Made by a program: the position numbers and the translations under genes | The notes under the pieces: model-generated | Databases searched by the model: none | What the model was told of the DNA's origin: nothing | Seen by the model: the letters and a program-made list of their open reading frames with translations, nothing else | Assembly: GCA_023430975.1 (NCBI GenBank) | Contig: JAEYYB010000180.1 | Location: 61,262 to 125,261, forward strand | Length of the DNA stretch: 64,000 nucleotides | Direction of reading: 5' to 3' | DNA from: Bacillota bacterium | Lineage (GTDB): Bacteria > Bacillota > Clostridia > Acetivibrionales > DSM-2933 | Part shown: positions 1 through 9,047 of the stretch, one piece after another | Numbering within the stretch: the first letter of the stretch is position 1 | How the letters are laid out: every line of letters starts with the position of its first letter

Positions 1-1
1 T

Positions 2-214
2 GGAATATCTACAGGATCCCAGAAAGATATGGCAATTATTAGAAGTATTATTCAGATTGCTAAAAATCTTGGAATTGATGTACTGGCAGAAGGTGTTGAA
101 ACAGATGAGCAGTTCAAGTTTTTAAGAGATAACCAGTGTGATTTAATTCAAGGCTTCTATTTTTATAAACCGATGCCTGCAAGTGAAGTCGAATCAATAT
201 TAAGACATGATTGA
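2..214 (+). CDS. EAL-domain protein, C-terminal fragment (cut by window edge)
   Basis: Only the last 70 codons are inside the window; the reading frame is open to the left edge. The visible part carries the C-terminal signature of EAL domains, which hydrolyse cyclic di-GMP: a helix with IIQIAKNLGIDVLAEGVET, then FLRDNQCDLIQGFYFYKPMP and a closing amphipathic helix. The AEGVET motif supplies a catalytic glutamate in active EAL enzymes, and it is intact here. Whether the full protein also has GGDEF, PAS or membrane segments cannot be seen. The next gene starts about 70 bases downstream behind its own ribosome binding site. Confidence 0.88.
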   Translation, partial: GISTGSQKDMAIIRSIIQIAKNLGIDVLAEGVETDEQFKFLRDNQCDLIQGFYFYKPMPASEVESILRHD

Positions 215-283
215 AATTATATTGAAATAACTGTAAGCCATGATACTATATAATATATATATAAAATTTAGGAGGTAATTTAC

Positions 284-1174
284 ATGAAAAGGATAATTGT
301 GGCAATAGTTTCGGTTATTGCATTATTTATTGGTATTGCATGCTTTGCAAGCTCTCAAGATATTACAGTGAAAGTCGATGGAAAAGCAATTTCTTTTCCT
401 GATGCTCGTCCTTTTATTGATACTGAAAGCAATAGAACTATGATACCTGTCAGATTTGTAGCTGAAAATTTAGGCTGTAAAGTTGATTGGAACGGCGAGT
501 TAAAGGTTGTATATATAAACAAAAATGGAATTCAAATAGAATTGAAAATAGGAGTTTTGGAAGCTATTGCAGACGGAAAGGTAATATCCCTAGATGCAAA
601 GGCAGTTATTAAAGAGAATAGAACATTTGTACCGTTGCGTTTTGTCAGTGAAGCTTTAGGTGCATATGTGGAATGGAACGGAACCACAAGGACTGTATAC
701 ATTACCACCGGTAAAACAGCACCTACACTGGCACCAAAAGTGACACCAACTACAACTTCTATAGCTAATGACCAATACAAAGAGTTGGCAGATATGGTAA
801 GAACAGTGATTGAATTGGAGATGGCGAAAGAATGGGATAAGGTTTATAACTATTTATCACCGGAATCTCTAAAAAAGAAAGGCATAACAAGCAAAGAGGG
901 TTTTGAAAAGAAGTATCAAAAATTAAGCGGTGGCTATAATAATTTGATGAAAATGAATAATCTTAAGGAATATCAAACCAAGTGCTTAGTTGAGAATATA
1001 AATGATACCAAGGTAAGAGTTATGTACGGAGTATATGGATATCCCAAGCCTGATAGTTATGCAATGGATTATGAATCTAGAAACTTAGTAAAAATAGACG
1101 GCAAATGGTACATAGATATAGAACCTATAATTGTAAAAAACACAGAACGGTTTTTATACAGGGAGGGTTTTTAA
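284..1174 (+). CDS. Exported stalk-domain (copper amine oxidase N-terminal-like) protein
   Basis: A 296-residue secreted protein. Residues 1-23 form a signal peptide (Lys-Arg, hydrophobic core, ACFASS). Residues about 26-150 form a Cu_amine_oxidN1 / stalk domain with its two typical half motifs, RTMIPVRFVAENLG and RTFVPLRFVSEALG, each followed by V-x-W. A short Thr/Pro linker (about 150-165) leads to a C-terminal region of about 125 residues that I do not recognise, which begins with a helix rich in Glu/Lys. Such domains are common in cell-surface proteins of cellulolytic clostridia and do not imply copper oxidase activity. The start is preceded by taggaggtaa. The following gene begins 1 base after the stop, so the two are probably co-transcribed. 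Confidence 0.85.
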   Translation: MKRIIVAIVSVIALFIGIACFASSQDITVKVDGKAISFPDARPFIDTESNRTMIPVRFVAENLGCKVDWNGELKVVYINKNGIQIELKIGVLEAIADGKVISLDAKAVIKENRTFVPLRFVSEALGAYVEWNGTTRTVYITTGKTAPTLAPKVTPTTTSIANDQYKELADMVRTVIELEMAKEWDKVYNYLSPESLKKKGITSKEGFEKKYQKLSGGYNNLMKMNNLKEYQTKCLVENINDTKVRVMYGVYGYPKPDSYAMDYESRNLVKIDGKWYIDIEPIIVKNTERFLYREGF

Positions 1175-1175
1175 T

Positions 1176-2180
1176 TTGAAAAGAATAAAAATCAAAATAA
1201 AAATAATTATATTGATAATATGGGTTGTATACTTGACGCAATGTGTTTATGCTTCAATATCAATTGATTATTCTGATAATAGATACTACATAGACGAGCC
1301 ATCAATAAAAGTGGTCAGCGGTGAAAGTGAAATTAATAAATCTGAAAAAATATTTATGGATTATGATGATACAGATGGTACATATAAAATTGTTTTTCGC
1401 TTCTATAAGTGGTGGCATGCGACCTGCCAACATGTAGGACACGATGAGTGGATAAGGTACAAGGTGTTTAAGGATGGCAGTACGCCAGAACAGGTTGCAA
1501 CAATGATAACATTCAATCAGATGCCACTAAGTTCATACGATGCCAATAATCATAATTGGGGTGAATGGGCTGAGATCGAGAGGTTAGAAGCTACAGAGAA
1601 AGAAGATGGGTACATAAAATATAAAAGGGAGTGCAGCTATAAAAAAGGCTGGTGGGCAACTCTTGGAGCCCATGAACCTGATTATAAAACAGAAGTGATT
1701 CCTAAACTTAGCACAGAAGATTCGAAAGTTACACCCACGCTCACTCCTGCACCTACACCTACACCTAAACCGTCAGCGGCTCCAATAGGAAAAATAACAT
1801 TTGACCCTCCATCATGCGATTGGCGAAATCTTCCCCAGAATGTCAGGGTTTATGTTGATGGAAATAAAACTACAACCCAATATGATTCCGATATAAGGCA
1901 GTATAGATACACAGTTACGGTAACAGAACCTGACACATTGGAAACCACAACAGAAACAAGGATAGGCAGTACTTATTGGAGGGTTGAGCAGGATTGGACA
2001 ATAGATAAATTACTTGTCACAAGTCCCCTTTTAGATGGTGATAAAATTATTGATGCCGGCGGAACTGTTACTATTACAAAAGAAGGTATCGGAAAATTAA
2101 ATGCTTGTGTATACAGTTGGAAGCCGGGTACTGCAAAATGGGTATCAGGTGATCCGCCACGAGGGAGCTGGATTGATTAA
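1176..2180 (+). CDS. Exported protein of unknown function with Thr/Pro linker
   Basis: A 334-residue protein with a TTG start, supported by the strong ribosome binding site agggaggg about 10 bases upstream. The N-terminus (poly-Lys/Ile then IIILIIWVVYLTQCVYAS) is a signal peptide. Residues about 30-185 are Trp/Tyr-rich and include several His and Cys (HATCQHVGHDEW). Residues about 186-203 are a linker of the TPAPTPTPKP type, and residues about 205-334 are a predicted beta-rich module. I recognise no family. It is tightly coupled to the preceding stalk-domain gene, so both are likely surface or secreted partners. Confidence 0.7.
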   Translation: MKRIKIKIKIIILIIWVVYLTQCVYASISIDYSDNRYYIDEPSIKVVSGESEINKSEKIFMDYDDTDGTYKIVFRFYKWWHATCQHVGHDEWIRYKVFKDGSTPEQVATMITFNQMPLSSYDANNHNWGEWAEIERLEATEKEDGYIKYKRECSYKKGWWATLGAHEPDYKTEVIPKLSTEDSKVTPTLTPAPTPTPKPSAAPIGKITFDPPSCDWRNLPQNVRVYVDGNKTTTQYDSDIRQYRYTVTVTEPDTLETTTETRIGSTYWRVEQDWTIDKLLVTSPLLDGDKIIDAGGTVTITKEGIGKLNACVYSWKPGTAKWVSGDPPRGSWID

Positions 2181-2226
2181 TCTTTTGTATAGTAAAACGA
2201 ACATTATAGGGGTAAGTGTAAAATGA

Positions 2227-3297
2227 TCACTTTTCTTCCAAATTGAGTATTTCCACAGCACAGCCTACATCTTTTATCCTTTGAATGCTTTTTTCAATCT
2301 GTTCATCAACATAATTTGTTACAACCAAAAAATCAGCATTATTAATAAAACTATCAGGCATGTTATCCATAAATGAATGAAATATAACTGATCTTTTAAG
2401 CTGCATAATGGCCATTGATTCCAGCAGCAGGTTTATATGACCGGTACCGCAGCCGGCAGGTATAAGTAGAGGTGTTTTCTCGTCTTCTGATGAATGGCAG
2501 TTACAGCAAAAACCTGTCTCAATGCTTTTTGACATCATGTAACTGGCGATTGATGCACAATAAGATATTGCTTTTTCCATAAGCTCAACATTGGTATTAT
2601 CGTCCCAGTTGTCTTCGTTTGATTGAATGTTCAGAAGTATGATGATCTTCATATTTGATGTGTAATCGGTATTATAAACCTTAATACTACCAGTACGGGC
2701 GGTTGATTTCCAGCTTATCCTGTTCATGGAATCACCAAACTGGTAATCCCTTATGCCTGAGACCATAAACGGATCGTCAATAATCCAGCGTCTTACAACA
2801 GTATCTCCCATCCAGCTTTGGCATGGGAGGTTTAAGTGTTCAACAGGTACTATTTTTGGGTAAACCAGTATGCTGGCATCTAGGGACAAATCTTCATAGG
2901 TTTGAACGATACTCAATGCATCGTTACATGAGAGTACTGCGGATTTTAGTGTATAAAAGCCGCGTTTGACGCATTTTACAGTATGTTTACGGGTTATTCT
3001 GGTAAAAGGCATGATGCTGAAAAAGCTTCTATGGAATTGTTGGTGCTTTACATCAAGATTGGCTTGTTTTTGGAACTGGAGGTGAGGATCGATTTCCGAT
3101 TCCAATTGAAGCCAGATAACAGGAATCAGCTTATTATTAGATATTATTTCGATCATTTGGACTTCTTCACCTTCGAAGACATGGGAAGAACCAAAGCACC
3201 TTGAATATGTAATGCCCTTAAGTCCCCAGTGCTTATAAATAGCTGCCTGGATATACACTATAATCAATGCTGATATGATCAACAAAGCAGCACTCAT
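2227..3297 (-). CDS. DUF58 domain-containing membrane protein
   Basis: A 356-residue protein with an N-terminal membrane segment (residues about 1-20, AALLIISALIIVYIQAA). The DUF58 core motif is at the centre: GIRDYQFGDSMNRISWKSTARTG, matching the family's R-x-Y-x-x-G-D-x-x-R-x-I-x-W-K-x-x-A-R pattern. A von Willebrand A-like segment follows. DUF58 proteins pair with MoxR ATPases and are thought to act as adaptors in metal insertion or complex assembly. The start codon lies 3 bases after the stop of the upstream moxR-like gene on the same strand. A third partner often seen in such clusters, a transglutaminase-like protein, is absent: the next gene is convergent. Confidence 0.88.
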   Translation of the reverse strand: MSAALLIISALIIVYIQAAIYKHWGLKGITYSRCFGSSHVFEGEEVQMIEIISNNKLIPVIWLQLESEIDPHLQFQKQANLDVKHQQFHRSFFSIMPFTRITRKHTVKCVKRGFYTLKSAVLSCNDALSIVQTYEDLSLDASILVYPKIVPVEHLNLPCQSWMGDTVVRRWIIDDPFMVSGIRDYQFGDSMNRISWKSTARTGSIKVYNTDYTSNMKIIILLNIQSNEDNWDDNTNVELMEKAISYCASIASYMMSKSIETGFCCNCHSSEDEKTPLLIPAGCGTGHINLLLESMAIMQLKRSVIFHSFMDNMPDSFINNADFLVVTNYVDEQIEKSIQRIKDVGCAVEILNLEEK

Positions 3298-3300
3298 AAG

Positions 3301-4272
3301 TTATCTGAATCCTTTCGATAGCTTTTCCTCTGACGGCACTGCAGTATCTGATATTATTTGATCCAGAACATTACTCAGGCTGCTTGTGTTTCTTCCTAAA
3401 ATAGAGCTTTTCATTATCAGTCTGTGGCGTAGTACAGGCTTAACAAGGTATTTAACATCATCAGGAATAATAAAACTGCGGCCTTGTAGTATTGCATAAA
3501 CTTGGCAGGCTTTTAAAAGAGCCTGGCTCGCTCTGGGACTTGCACCAAGAATAATATCAGGATGGTTTCGTGTTTTTTCTATGATTTCGAGAATATATTT
3601 TAGAATGTCATCGCTCGCATGGACGCTGCAGTAGGAGCTTTGTGCATCCATAATGTCATCAGATGATGCAACTGGTTTAATATCCTCTATTGGATTATTT
3701 ACTATAAAACGCTTTAATATCTCAATTCCCTCATCGTTTGTCGGATAGCCCATTGAAATTTTAAACAGGAATCTATCCAGTTGTGCTTCGGGTAAAGGGA
3801 AGGTACCCTGCGTCTCAACAGGGTTTTGGGTTGCTATGACCATAAAAGCTTTGCCAAGTTTTAGGGTTTCTCCATCTATTGTAACCTGTCTTTCCTCCAT
3901 ACATTCTAAAAGGCTTGATTGGGTCCTTGGTGTAGCTCTGTTAATTTCATCAGCCAGAAGAATATTGGAAAAAATCGGGCCGGGGCGGAACTGGAATTCA
4001 CAGCTTTTTTGATTATAATAATTAATTCCGGTCAAGTCGGAGGGCAGTAGATCGGGAGTAAACTGGATTCTTTTGAAGGAACAGTTTAAAGATTTGGCAA
4101 GAGTTTTAGCAAGTATGGTTTTACCCATACCAGGAACATCTTCCAAGAGTATGTGTCCTGATGTGATTAAAGCGATTAAAGATAGGTCGATTATCTCATC
4201 TTTTCCAACAATAACCTTACTTACATTTTGCTTTATCTTTAAAGCAAGTTCTCTTATTTGTTCAGTTTTCAT
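3301..4272 (-). CDS. MoxR-family AAA+ ATPase
   Basis: An AAA+ ATPase of the MoxR clade, 323 residues from the chosen ATG. Walker A is EDVPGMGKT, Walker B LLADEINRA, followed by PRTQSSLLECMEERQVT (pre-sensor region), sensor 1 VIATQNP and the family-typical QLDRFLFKISMGYP. The C-terminal lid contains sensor 2 GASPRASQALLKACQ. The frame extends five codons upstream to a TTG. I prefer the ATG at 4272 because ggacggtg lies at good spacing before it. The DUF58 gene follows 3 bases downstream, the usual MoxR-DUF58 operon. MoxR proteins are presumed chaperone-like ATPases that remodel a partner; the partner here is unknown. Confidence 0.92.
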   Translation of the reverse strand: MKTEQIRELALKIKQNVSKVIVGKDEIIDLSLIALITSGHILLEDVPGMGKTILAKTLAKSLNCSFKRIQFTPDLLPSDLTGINYYNQKSCEFQFRPGPIFSNILLADEINRATPRTQSSLLECMEERQVTIDGETLKLGKAFMVIATQNPVETQGTFPLPEAQLDRFLFKISMGYPTNDEGIEILKRFIVNNPIEDIKPVASSDDIMDAQSSYCSVHASDDILKYILEIIEKTRNHPDIILGASPRASQALLKACQVYAILQGRSFIIPDDVKYLVKPVLRHRLIMKSSILGRNTSSLSNVLDQIISDTAVPSEEKLSKGFR

Positions 4273-4340
4273 ATTAGCACCGTCCAATTAATTATATATA
4301 ATTTTATCGAATAAAGTTAATTGTTACTTGATACCAATCT

Positions 4341-5348
4341 TCATGTGGTATATGTTATATAAAGTGTATGATCCTTATATTCATACTTTAAATCCAACTC
4401 TTTGCACACATCAAGTATAGGTACCCAGTTTTCATCCGTGGGTTTGGTGTTTAGGACGGTGTAACTTCCTTCATCTTCATCACTATAATATTTAAGCTTA
4501 CATCCATTTGATGTTGAGTCATATTCGTTATATACCCTAAGGACCAACATTGCAAGAAGATTGTCTGCGTGCAATTTGCCTTCCTGTTCTTTAAGCCTAC
4601 AACCTATCAACTTATAATCAAGTACCTCACCATCTATAATCAAGTTGATATCTTCAACCGTATTTGCAGGTTGGTTGATGGATAAGGCTGTGGGAGTTGG
4701 AGCTACAGCTGAAGGTGTTGATAAATCAGTCTCATTTTGAAAATTGCTGGAAGTTTCTGGGGTTGGTACTCGTGAAGGTAGTTCAGTTGCTATATTTTCC
4801 GAATCCGGTGTAGGTACCGGAGTAGGAATAAGGGTAGGGGTAGAAACAGGAGTAGAATTAGCTGCCTGTTTTTCCTCTAGGGCTGCCTTATCAACAGATG
4901 TAATATAATTAGGCACTTCCGTGCTTATCATAGCTGCATTGATAGATTGATCCCAGTGTACATCCATATCTAAAGATTCTGCAAGAAATCTAATGGGTAC
5001 ATAGGTTCTTCCCTGCTTTATGAGTGCCGGGACATCCATGTTAACGCTTTTTCCATTGACAGTACAAAATGGTGTATTAATTATCAAATCAATACTATTT
5101 TTGTCTTTGGTGATTTTTACCATTGCTTTATTTGGTATCCATTCGAAATCAGCGTCAATAAATTCAAGTATTTTACGAAGAGGAACCATTATTCTTCCTT
5201 TGACGTTTATCGGCTGCGTATTTGTAAGCTCTTTCTTGTTAAGAAATATCTTATAGGAAAAAGATTCGGCATGACTTGCACCACTTAGCATGGTAAAAAG
5301 CATGTAGATTGTAATTGTACAAAGCATATACTTCAAAGGTTTAAGCAT
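4341..5348 (-). CDS. Exported stalk-domain (copper amine oxidase N-terminal-like) protein
   Basis: A 335-residue secreted protein. Residues 1-27 are a signal peptide ending near SHAES. Residues about 30-145 are a stalk domain with the motifs GRIMVPLRKILEF and GRTYVPIRFLAESLDMDVHWD. Residues about 165-230 are a long low-complexity Ser/Thr/Pro linker (TPTLIPTPVPTPDS). The last 100 residues look like a diverged second stalk module, since ENWVPILDVCKELDLKYEY repeats the VP-x-x-x-V-x-x-x-L pattern. The gene lies upstream of moxR on the same strand with a gap of about 70 bases, so it may be the first gene of that group. The function is unknown beyond a likely cell-surface location. Confidence 0.82.
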   Translation of the reverse strand: MLKPLKYMLCTITIYMLFTMLSGASHAESFSYKIFLNKKELTNTQPINVKGRIMVPLRKILEFIDADFEWIPNKAMVKITKDKNSIDLIINTPFCTVNGKSVNMDVPALIKQGRTYVPIRFLAESLDMDVHWDQSINAAMISTEVPNYITSVDKAALEEKQAANSTPVSTPTLIPTPVPTPDSENIATELPSRVPTPETSSNFQNETDLSTPSAVAPTPTALSINQPANTVEDINLIIDGEVLDYKLIGCRLKEQEGKLHADNLLAMLVLRVYNEYDSTSNGCKLKYYSDEDEGSYTVLNTKPTDENWVPILDVCKELDLKYEYKDHTLYITYTT

Positions 5349-5707
5349 TTCAGTGTCTCCTGTCTAAGTAATAATTATAGAATTGCTATTAATAATAGTA
5401 ATATATTAATGTTATTATCAATATTAAAAGTTCTAATGCAGATGTTGAAAAAATGCCGATTTAATGGAAATAAAGAAAAAACTAGCATTACGACTTTTTA
5501 AAAATACCATAATGTTAGTCTCAATGTCAATGTTATGAAATGCATTAAAATGTGCAAAATTGTATCTTGTGGATAAAAATAAGAAACATTGATATCATTG
5601 TATTATTTATAAAACAGTAAGTAATATTACAATCATGCCTTTATAAGCAGTTTGCAACGCTCCCTCATTTTTAATAAGGCATGATTGAAATATTAGTTCC
5701 TAAAATC
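5349..5707. other. AT-rich intergenic region between convergently or co-directionally read minus-strand genes
   Basis: No coding potential is seen. The region contains the promoter area of the stalk-domain gene to its left and, on the right, the 20-bp inverted repeat described separately at 5622-5695, which lies just downstream of the spore coat operon. Confidence 0.5.
5622..5695. repeat. Family B end-only derivative (20-bp inverted repeat around 34 bases)
   Basis: Positions 5622-5641 (taatattacaatcatgcctt) and 5676-5695 are inverted copies with a single mismatch. The right arm is the same sequence that begins the family B element at 25700 (aaggcatgattgaaatatt). It therefore keeps the two termini of a family B element around an unrelated 34-base centre. 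It lies just 3' of the spore coat operon and could also serve as its transcription terminator. Confidence 0.6.
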
Positions 5708-6070
5708 CTACTGCTTGTATGGTAATTGGGTTTTGTAATTGCTGAAAACCTCAAATGTATCGGTAACTTGTGGAGGAGTAGCAAGATCTGCCTGGTATTC
5801 ACCAAGGTTAAATAATTCTGTGAAAACTCTGTTGTGAATGTCCTGATTCCTGTTACGATTGTCAATGGCACATTGCCTTAATTCTTCATCAAGAATCTCG
5901 TTTATAGCTATCTGATAACTTACGAGATTGTGTTTTGTTGTAAGCAAAATATCATTTAACCTGTCCCTAAGGTTCACATTGGCATCCTTAACCTTTGGAA
6001 GTTCATTTGAAACAGGCTTGCCAATTTTTTGGACTCCTGATTTTGATGTTATAATAGATTCATTTATCAT
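5708..6070 (-). CDS. Spore coat protein, CotF-like
   Basis: A 120-residue protein of the CotF / spore-coat ferritin-like type. The central part is helical (NLRDRLNDILLTTKHNLVSY, then a second helix with AINEILDEELRQCAIDN), followed by QDIHNRVFTELFNLGEY near the C-terminus. It is second in a two-gene minus-strand operon; its start overlaps the stop of the upstream small coat gene by 4 bases (translational coupling). Such pairs are expressed late in sporulation in the mother cell. The assignment rests on sequence resemblance and the pairing; the precise coat layer is not inferable. Confidence 0.72.
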   Translation of the reverse strand: MINESIITSKSGVQKIGKPVSNELPKVKDANVNLRDRLNDILLTTKHNLVSYQIAINEILDEELRQCAIDNRNRNQDIHNRVFTELFNLGEYQADLATPPQVTDTFEVFSNYKTQLPYKQ

Positions 6071-6288
6071 TGTTTAGCCTGACCTCCTTGCGAGCTATTT
6101 ACCTGTTCAACAAATCCAAGCAGATTGCTGTAGTTTTGCTGAGATATTTTTGAGGCATCAAAAAACAGCTGCCTGTATACCGGGTTGGTTTCCTGACTGG
6201 CATATTGATAGCACTTTTTAGTGGCTAAAAGCTCCCAGGAAAGCATATCGTTAATATAAGCCAGCTCTTTTGTGGATAAATTTTTCAT
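6067..6288 (-). CDS. Small spore coat protein, CotF-like
   Basis: A 73-residue protein: MKNLSTKELAYINDMLSWE, then KKCYQYASQETNPVYRQLF and FDASKISQQNYSNLLGFVE. This two-helix pattern is characteristic of short CotF-type coat proteins in clostridia. The start is preceded by ggaaagga. It is the first gene of the pair; the downstream 120-residue partner overlaps its end by 4 bases. The role is structural, in the spore coat, inferred from family resemblance. Confidence 0.75.
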   Translation of the reverse strand: MKNLSTKELAYINDMLSWELLATKKCYQYASQETNPVYRQLFFDASKISQQNYSNLLGFVEQVNSSQGGQAKQ

Positions 6289-6635
6289 ATTGTTTTATCA
6301 TTCCTTTCCAGATAATTGAATGAAAAGTGCGTTTAACTTTTTGTATTAAAAGTGATAAATCTATTGTATTTGTCTGTCGCAAATTTATTAAAATCAGTTA
6401 ATTTTGCTATTGTCTATCACAAAATAACGTTAAACCGTTCGTTATTTTGCTCTGCCAAATGTAAGATTATTGACACTTTAATATAGTATTATCATTATGT
6501 TATTTTATTATTTAAGTATAACTTTTCTTTATTATGCTGAAATCTTGGCAGAAATATGTAATAATATTAATATAGAAATATTTCTTAGGATAACTAAAAT
6601 TTCTATTAAATAGTTTTATTTTTAGGGGGAATTTT
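6289..6635. other. Divergent intergenic region with a long family A element
   Basis: This stretch separates the minus-strand coat genes from the plus-strand metalloprotease. It must contain both promoters. The family A copy at 6345-6482 occupies its middle; the rest is AT-rich without other recognisable structure. Confidence 0.5.
6345..6482 (+). repeat. Family A palindromic element, long variant (138 bp)
   Basis: Begins attaaaagtg and ends cactttaat, with family A arms attgtatttgtctgtcgcaaat and ttgctctgccaaatgtaag. Compared with the usual 96-98 bp copies it has about 40 extra bases in the middle (aaaatcagttaattttgct... region). The only other copy with this insert is the inverted one at 11797. 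Confidence 0.8.
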
Positions 6636-8792
6636 ATGAAAGGCCAGATTTTTAGGCTCTTTGCAAGCATCATGGGTGCATCAGTTGTAATGTTTCTTTT
6701 TAGTATATCTTTGTACGCACATCCTATGAACGGTGAGAAATTTCAGTTCAAACAGCCTGATGGAACTAGAGTTGCAGTTAAGGTTTTTGGCGATGAATAC
6801 TATCAACGGGTAGAAAGTGAAGACGGCTATACTTTAATAAGAAATAAAAAGGGGAATATATGCTATGCCAAACTTGATAGCAGTGGAAGGCTTGAGGCAA
6901 CAAATAGGGTTTATAAGGGTACAGATTTGAGTGAAGATGAAGCTAAATCCATTGGTATTAAGAAAGGACTATATGAGGATAAGAGTATAGTATTAAAACA
7001 AGTAAAGGACAAGCGTAGCGAAATTCAGTTAAATGCACCACTGGAAGAAGATGTTTTAGCAGCATCTCCAACACCTCTACCGTCAGGAGTACCTGTAATA
7101 ACTACGGCAACACCATCAAAAATTAGTGGATTAGCTGTACTTGTTGATTTTCCAGATGTTAAGAGTGCTATAGCAACTGATGTAATAGAGCAGCTATTCA
7201 ACAAAGCTGGGGCCGGTTCTGTTTATGATCACTTTTATAATATATCAGGTCAAAAACTCGAATTTACCAATAAGCTTATAGGTTTTTACACAGCAAAGTA
7301 TGAAAAGAGCCACTATGACAGCGGAACAGGATATGCCGGATCCACTGAGTTAATGAAAGAAGTCTGTGCGTGGCTTAATACAAATAAGAACTTCACTACA
7401 GAAGGGCTTTCATTGAATGCAGATAAGTCAATAATGGCATTAACACTGCTTTATGCAGGGACACCTGATGCTGGCTGGGCTAACGGGTTATGGCCTCATT
7501 CAGGAGGATTTAGTTATACTTTTAGCAATGGTATTAGAATAAACAGCCATCAGTTTACAAACATTGGTACCAAACCGCAAACTTCTACCATAAACCATGA
7601 GTGTGAGCACATGATATTAAAATGGCCTGATTACTATGATTATGATGGCGATTCCAAGGTTATCGGAAAATTCGATAACTTTGCAAATCCTTATAGCAGG
7701 TGCGTTATAAGTAAATTTTATAATATTAATTGGTTAAATGGACTTCCTGATGGGTCGGTAGTGACGGTGCCTGCAGGGACAAGGGATGTATTGGGATACA
7801 TAAACACGACAAACAATAACGAGATGTTCTTAATAGAGAACATCCGCAAAAAGGGTGATTGGGCAACTTTCCCCGGAGAAGGGCTGGTTATTTGGCATAT
7901 TGACAAGAAGGGTAACAATAACTATCAGGATATGACTGCTACAAAGCATTATATTACCTCGATAGAACAAGCTGATGGGAAATTCGATTTGGAAAGAAAT
8001 GTGAACACTGGTGACACAGGTGACTTTTTCTATGCAGGTTTCAAGGACAAGTTTAATGATATCACAACACCTAATTCAAAATGGTGGAATGGGACCAGCT
8101 CTGGGTTTAATATTTCAAGTATTAGTGATAAAGGAGATATTATGACATTTGTAATAAGCAGTACATCAAATGCCGTTTCACCAATACCGACATCTACCCC
8201 GACTGCAACACCAAAGCCTACAGCTACCCCGACTGCAACACCAAAGCCTACAGCTACCCCAACGGAAACTCCTACACCTACACAGATTAAAACCTTTAAA
8301 TTTTCAGGGTATATAGCACCGGATTTTACATATTCACCTGATGTGGCACCCAAAGTAAAGGCAGGGTTCAAAGTTGAACTGATTGGTACAAATATTGATT
8401 ATGCTATTACAGATAGTAACGGTTACTTTAGCCTTAATATTCCTTCAGAAGGAACATACTCAATAAAAATAACCAAGCAGGGATTTTTGGAAATGCAGAT
8501 TGGAAATGTAGTAATAAATGGTGATGTTTCAATAGGCACGCAGCAAGCTCCTGTATTATTATGGGCAGGGGATTTTCCTGCAAATGGTGTCCAGGATAAT
8601 GTAGTGAATATGGCAGATTTGGTTTTAATGGCTAAGGTATTTAACACTACAAAAGTTGATCAGAATTATGCTTCAGTTTATGATTTAAATTCTGATGATG
8701 TTATAAATATTGCCGATGTAATAATTATTGCAAGGCATTTTAATTCTGTAACTAGCAATTATCCAGAAATAATTCCTTTATATATATTGTAA
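6636..8792 (+). CDS. Secreted M6-family metalloprotease with C-terminal dockerin
   Basis: A 718-residue exported protease predicted to be docked on the cellulosome or a cell-surface scaffoldin. Residues 1-28 are a signal peptide. A propeptide-like stretch follows, and residues about 160-510 form an M6 (immune inhibitor A-like) peptidase domain with the zinc motif HECEH (H321, E322, H325) followed by KWPDYYDYDGD. A TPTATPKP-type repeat linker spans about 520-548. Residues about 555-640 are a carboxypeptidase-regulatory-like beta domain (GFKVELIGT...DYAITDSNGYFSL). Residues about 645-712 are a dockerin type I pair: the first loop is GDFPANGVQDNVVNMADL (longer than canonical) and the second DLNSDDVINIADVIIIARHF. 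The start follows taggggga. Substrate unknown; peptidases with dockerins may process scaffoldins or competitors' enzymes. Confidence 0.93.
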   Translation: MKGQIFRLFASIMGASVVMFLFSISLYAHPMNGEKFQFKQPDGTRVAVKVFGDEYYQRVESEDGYTLIRNKKGNICYAKLDSSGRLEATNRVYKGTDLSEDEAKSIGIKKGLYEDKSIVLKQVKDKRSEIQLNAPLEEDVLAASPTPLPSGVPVITTATPSKISGLAVLVDFPDVKSAIATDVIEQLFNKAGAGSVYDHFYNISGQKLEFTNKLIGFYTAKYEKSHYDSGTGYAGSTELMKEVCAWLNTNKNFTTEGLSLNADKSIMALTLLYAGTPDAGWANGLWPHSGGFSYTFSNGIRINSHQFTNIGTKPQTSTINHECEHMILKWPDYYDYDGDSKVIGKFDNFANPYSRCVISKFYNINWLNGLPDGSVVTVPAGTRDVLGYINTTNNNEMFLIENIRKKGDWATFPGEGLVIWHIDKKGNNNYQDMTATKHYITSIEQADGKFDLERNVNTGDTGDFFYAGFKDKFNDITTPNSKWWNGTSSGFNISSISDKGDIMTFVISSTSNAVSPIPTSTPTATPKPTATPTATPKPTATPTETPTPTQIKTFKFSGYIAPDFTYSPDVAPKVKAGFKVELIGTNIDYAITDSNGYFSLNIPSEGTYSIKITKQGFLEMQIGNVVINGDVSIGTQQAPVLLWAGDFPANGVQDNVVNMADLVLMAKVFNTTKVDQNYASVYDLNSDDVINIADVIIIARHFNSVTSNYPEIIPLYIL

Positions 8793-8821
8793 AATGATTA
8801 TTACAAAACATGTAGTTTTTG

Positions 8822-8852
8822 AGTGGTTTTACTTTAAGTAAGACCACTTTTT
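8822..8852 (+). terminator. Intrinsic terminator of the metalloprotease gene
   Basis: Arm 8822-8834 (agtggttttactt) pairs with 8835-8847 with one G-U, followed by a run of T. It lies 30 bases after the stop. Confidence 0.8.
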
Positions 8853-9047
8853 AATTTACAGAAAATTTTTACAATATGTAGCCAACATAATCCATTCTTA
8901 ATATATTAATACAAGAAATATCATATTTGACTACGGTTACTGGTGAAGGAAATAATTAAATTAAAAGCTGATTACATATATTTTATGTCTTGGAGATACA
9001 GGCATAAGTACCCAATGTTTATATTAAGAACGATTAATATATCTTAG

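Noticed and set aside
5671..5871. Minus-strand frame over the end of the coat gene
   Set aside because: Overlaps the conserved CotF-like frame in another phase and lacks a start site.
8190..8280. Direct DNA repeats considered as a CRISPR-like array
   Set aside because: They are in-frame codon repeats of a Pro/Thr linker; there are no unique spacers. No CRISPR array was seen anywhere in the window.
8030..8371. Minus-strand frame with Gly/Val repeats in the metalloprotease gene
   Set aside because: The repeats are the reverse reading of the Thr/Pro linker codons (actgcaacaccaaagcct type).
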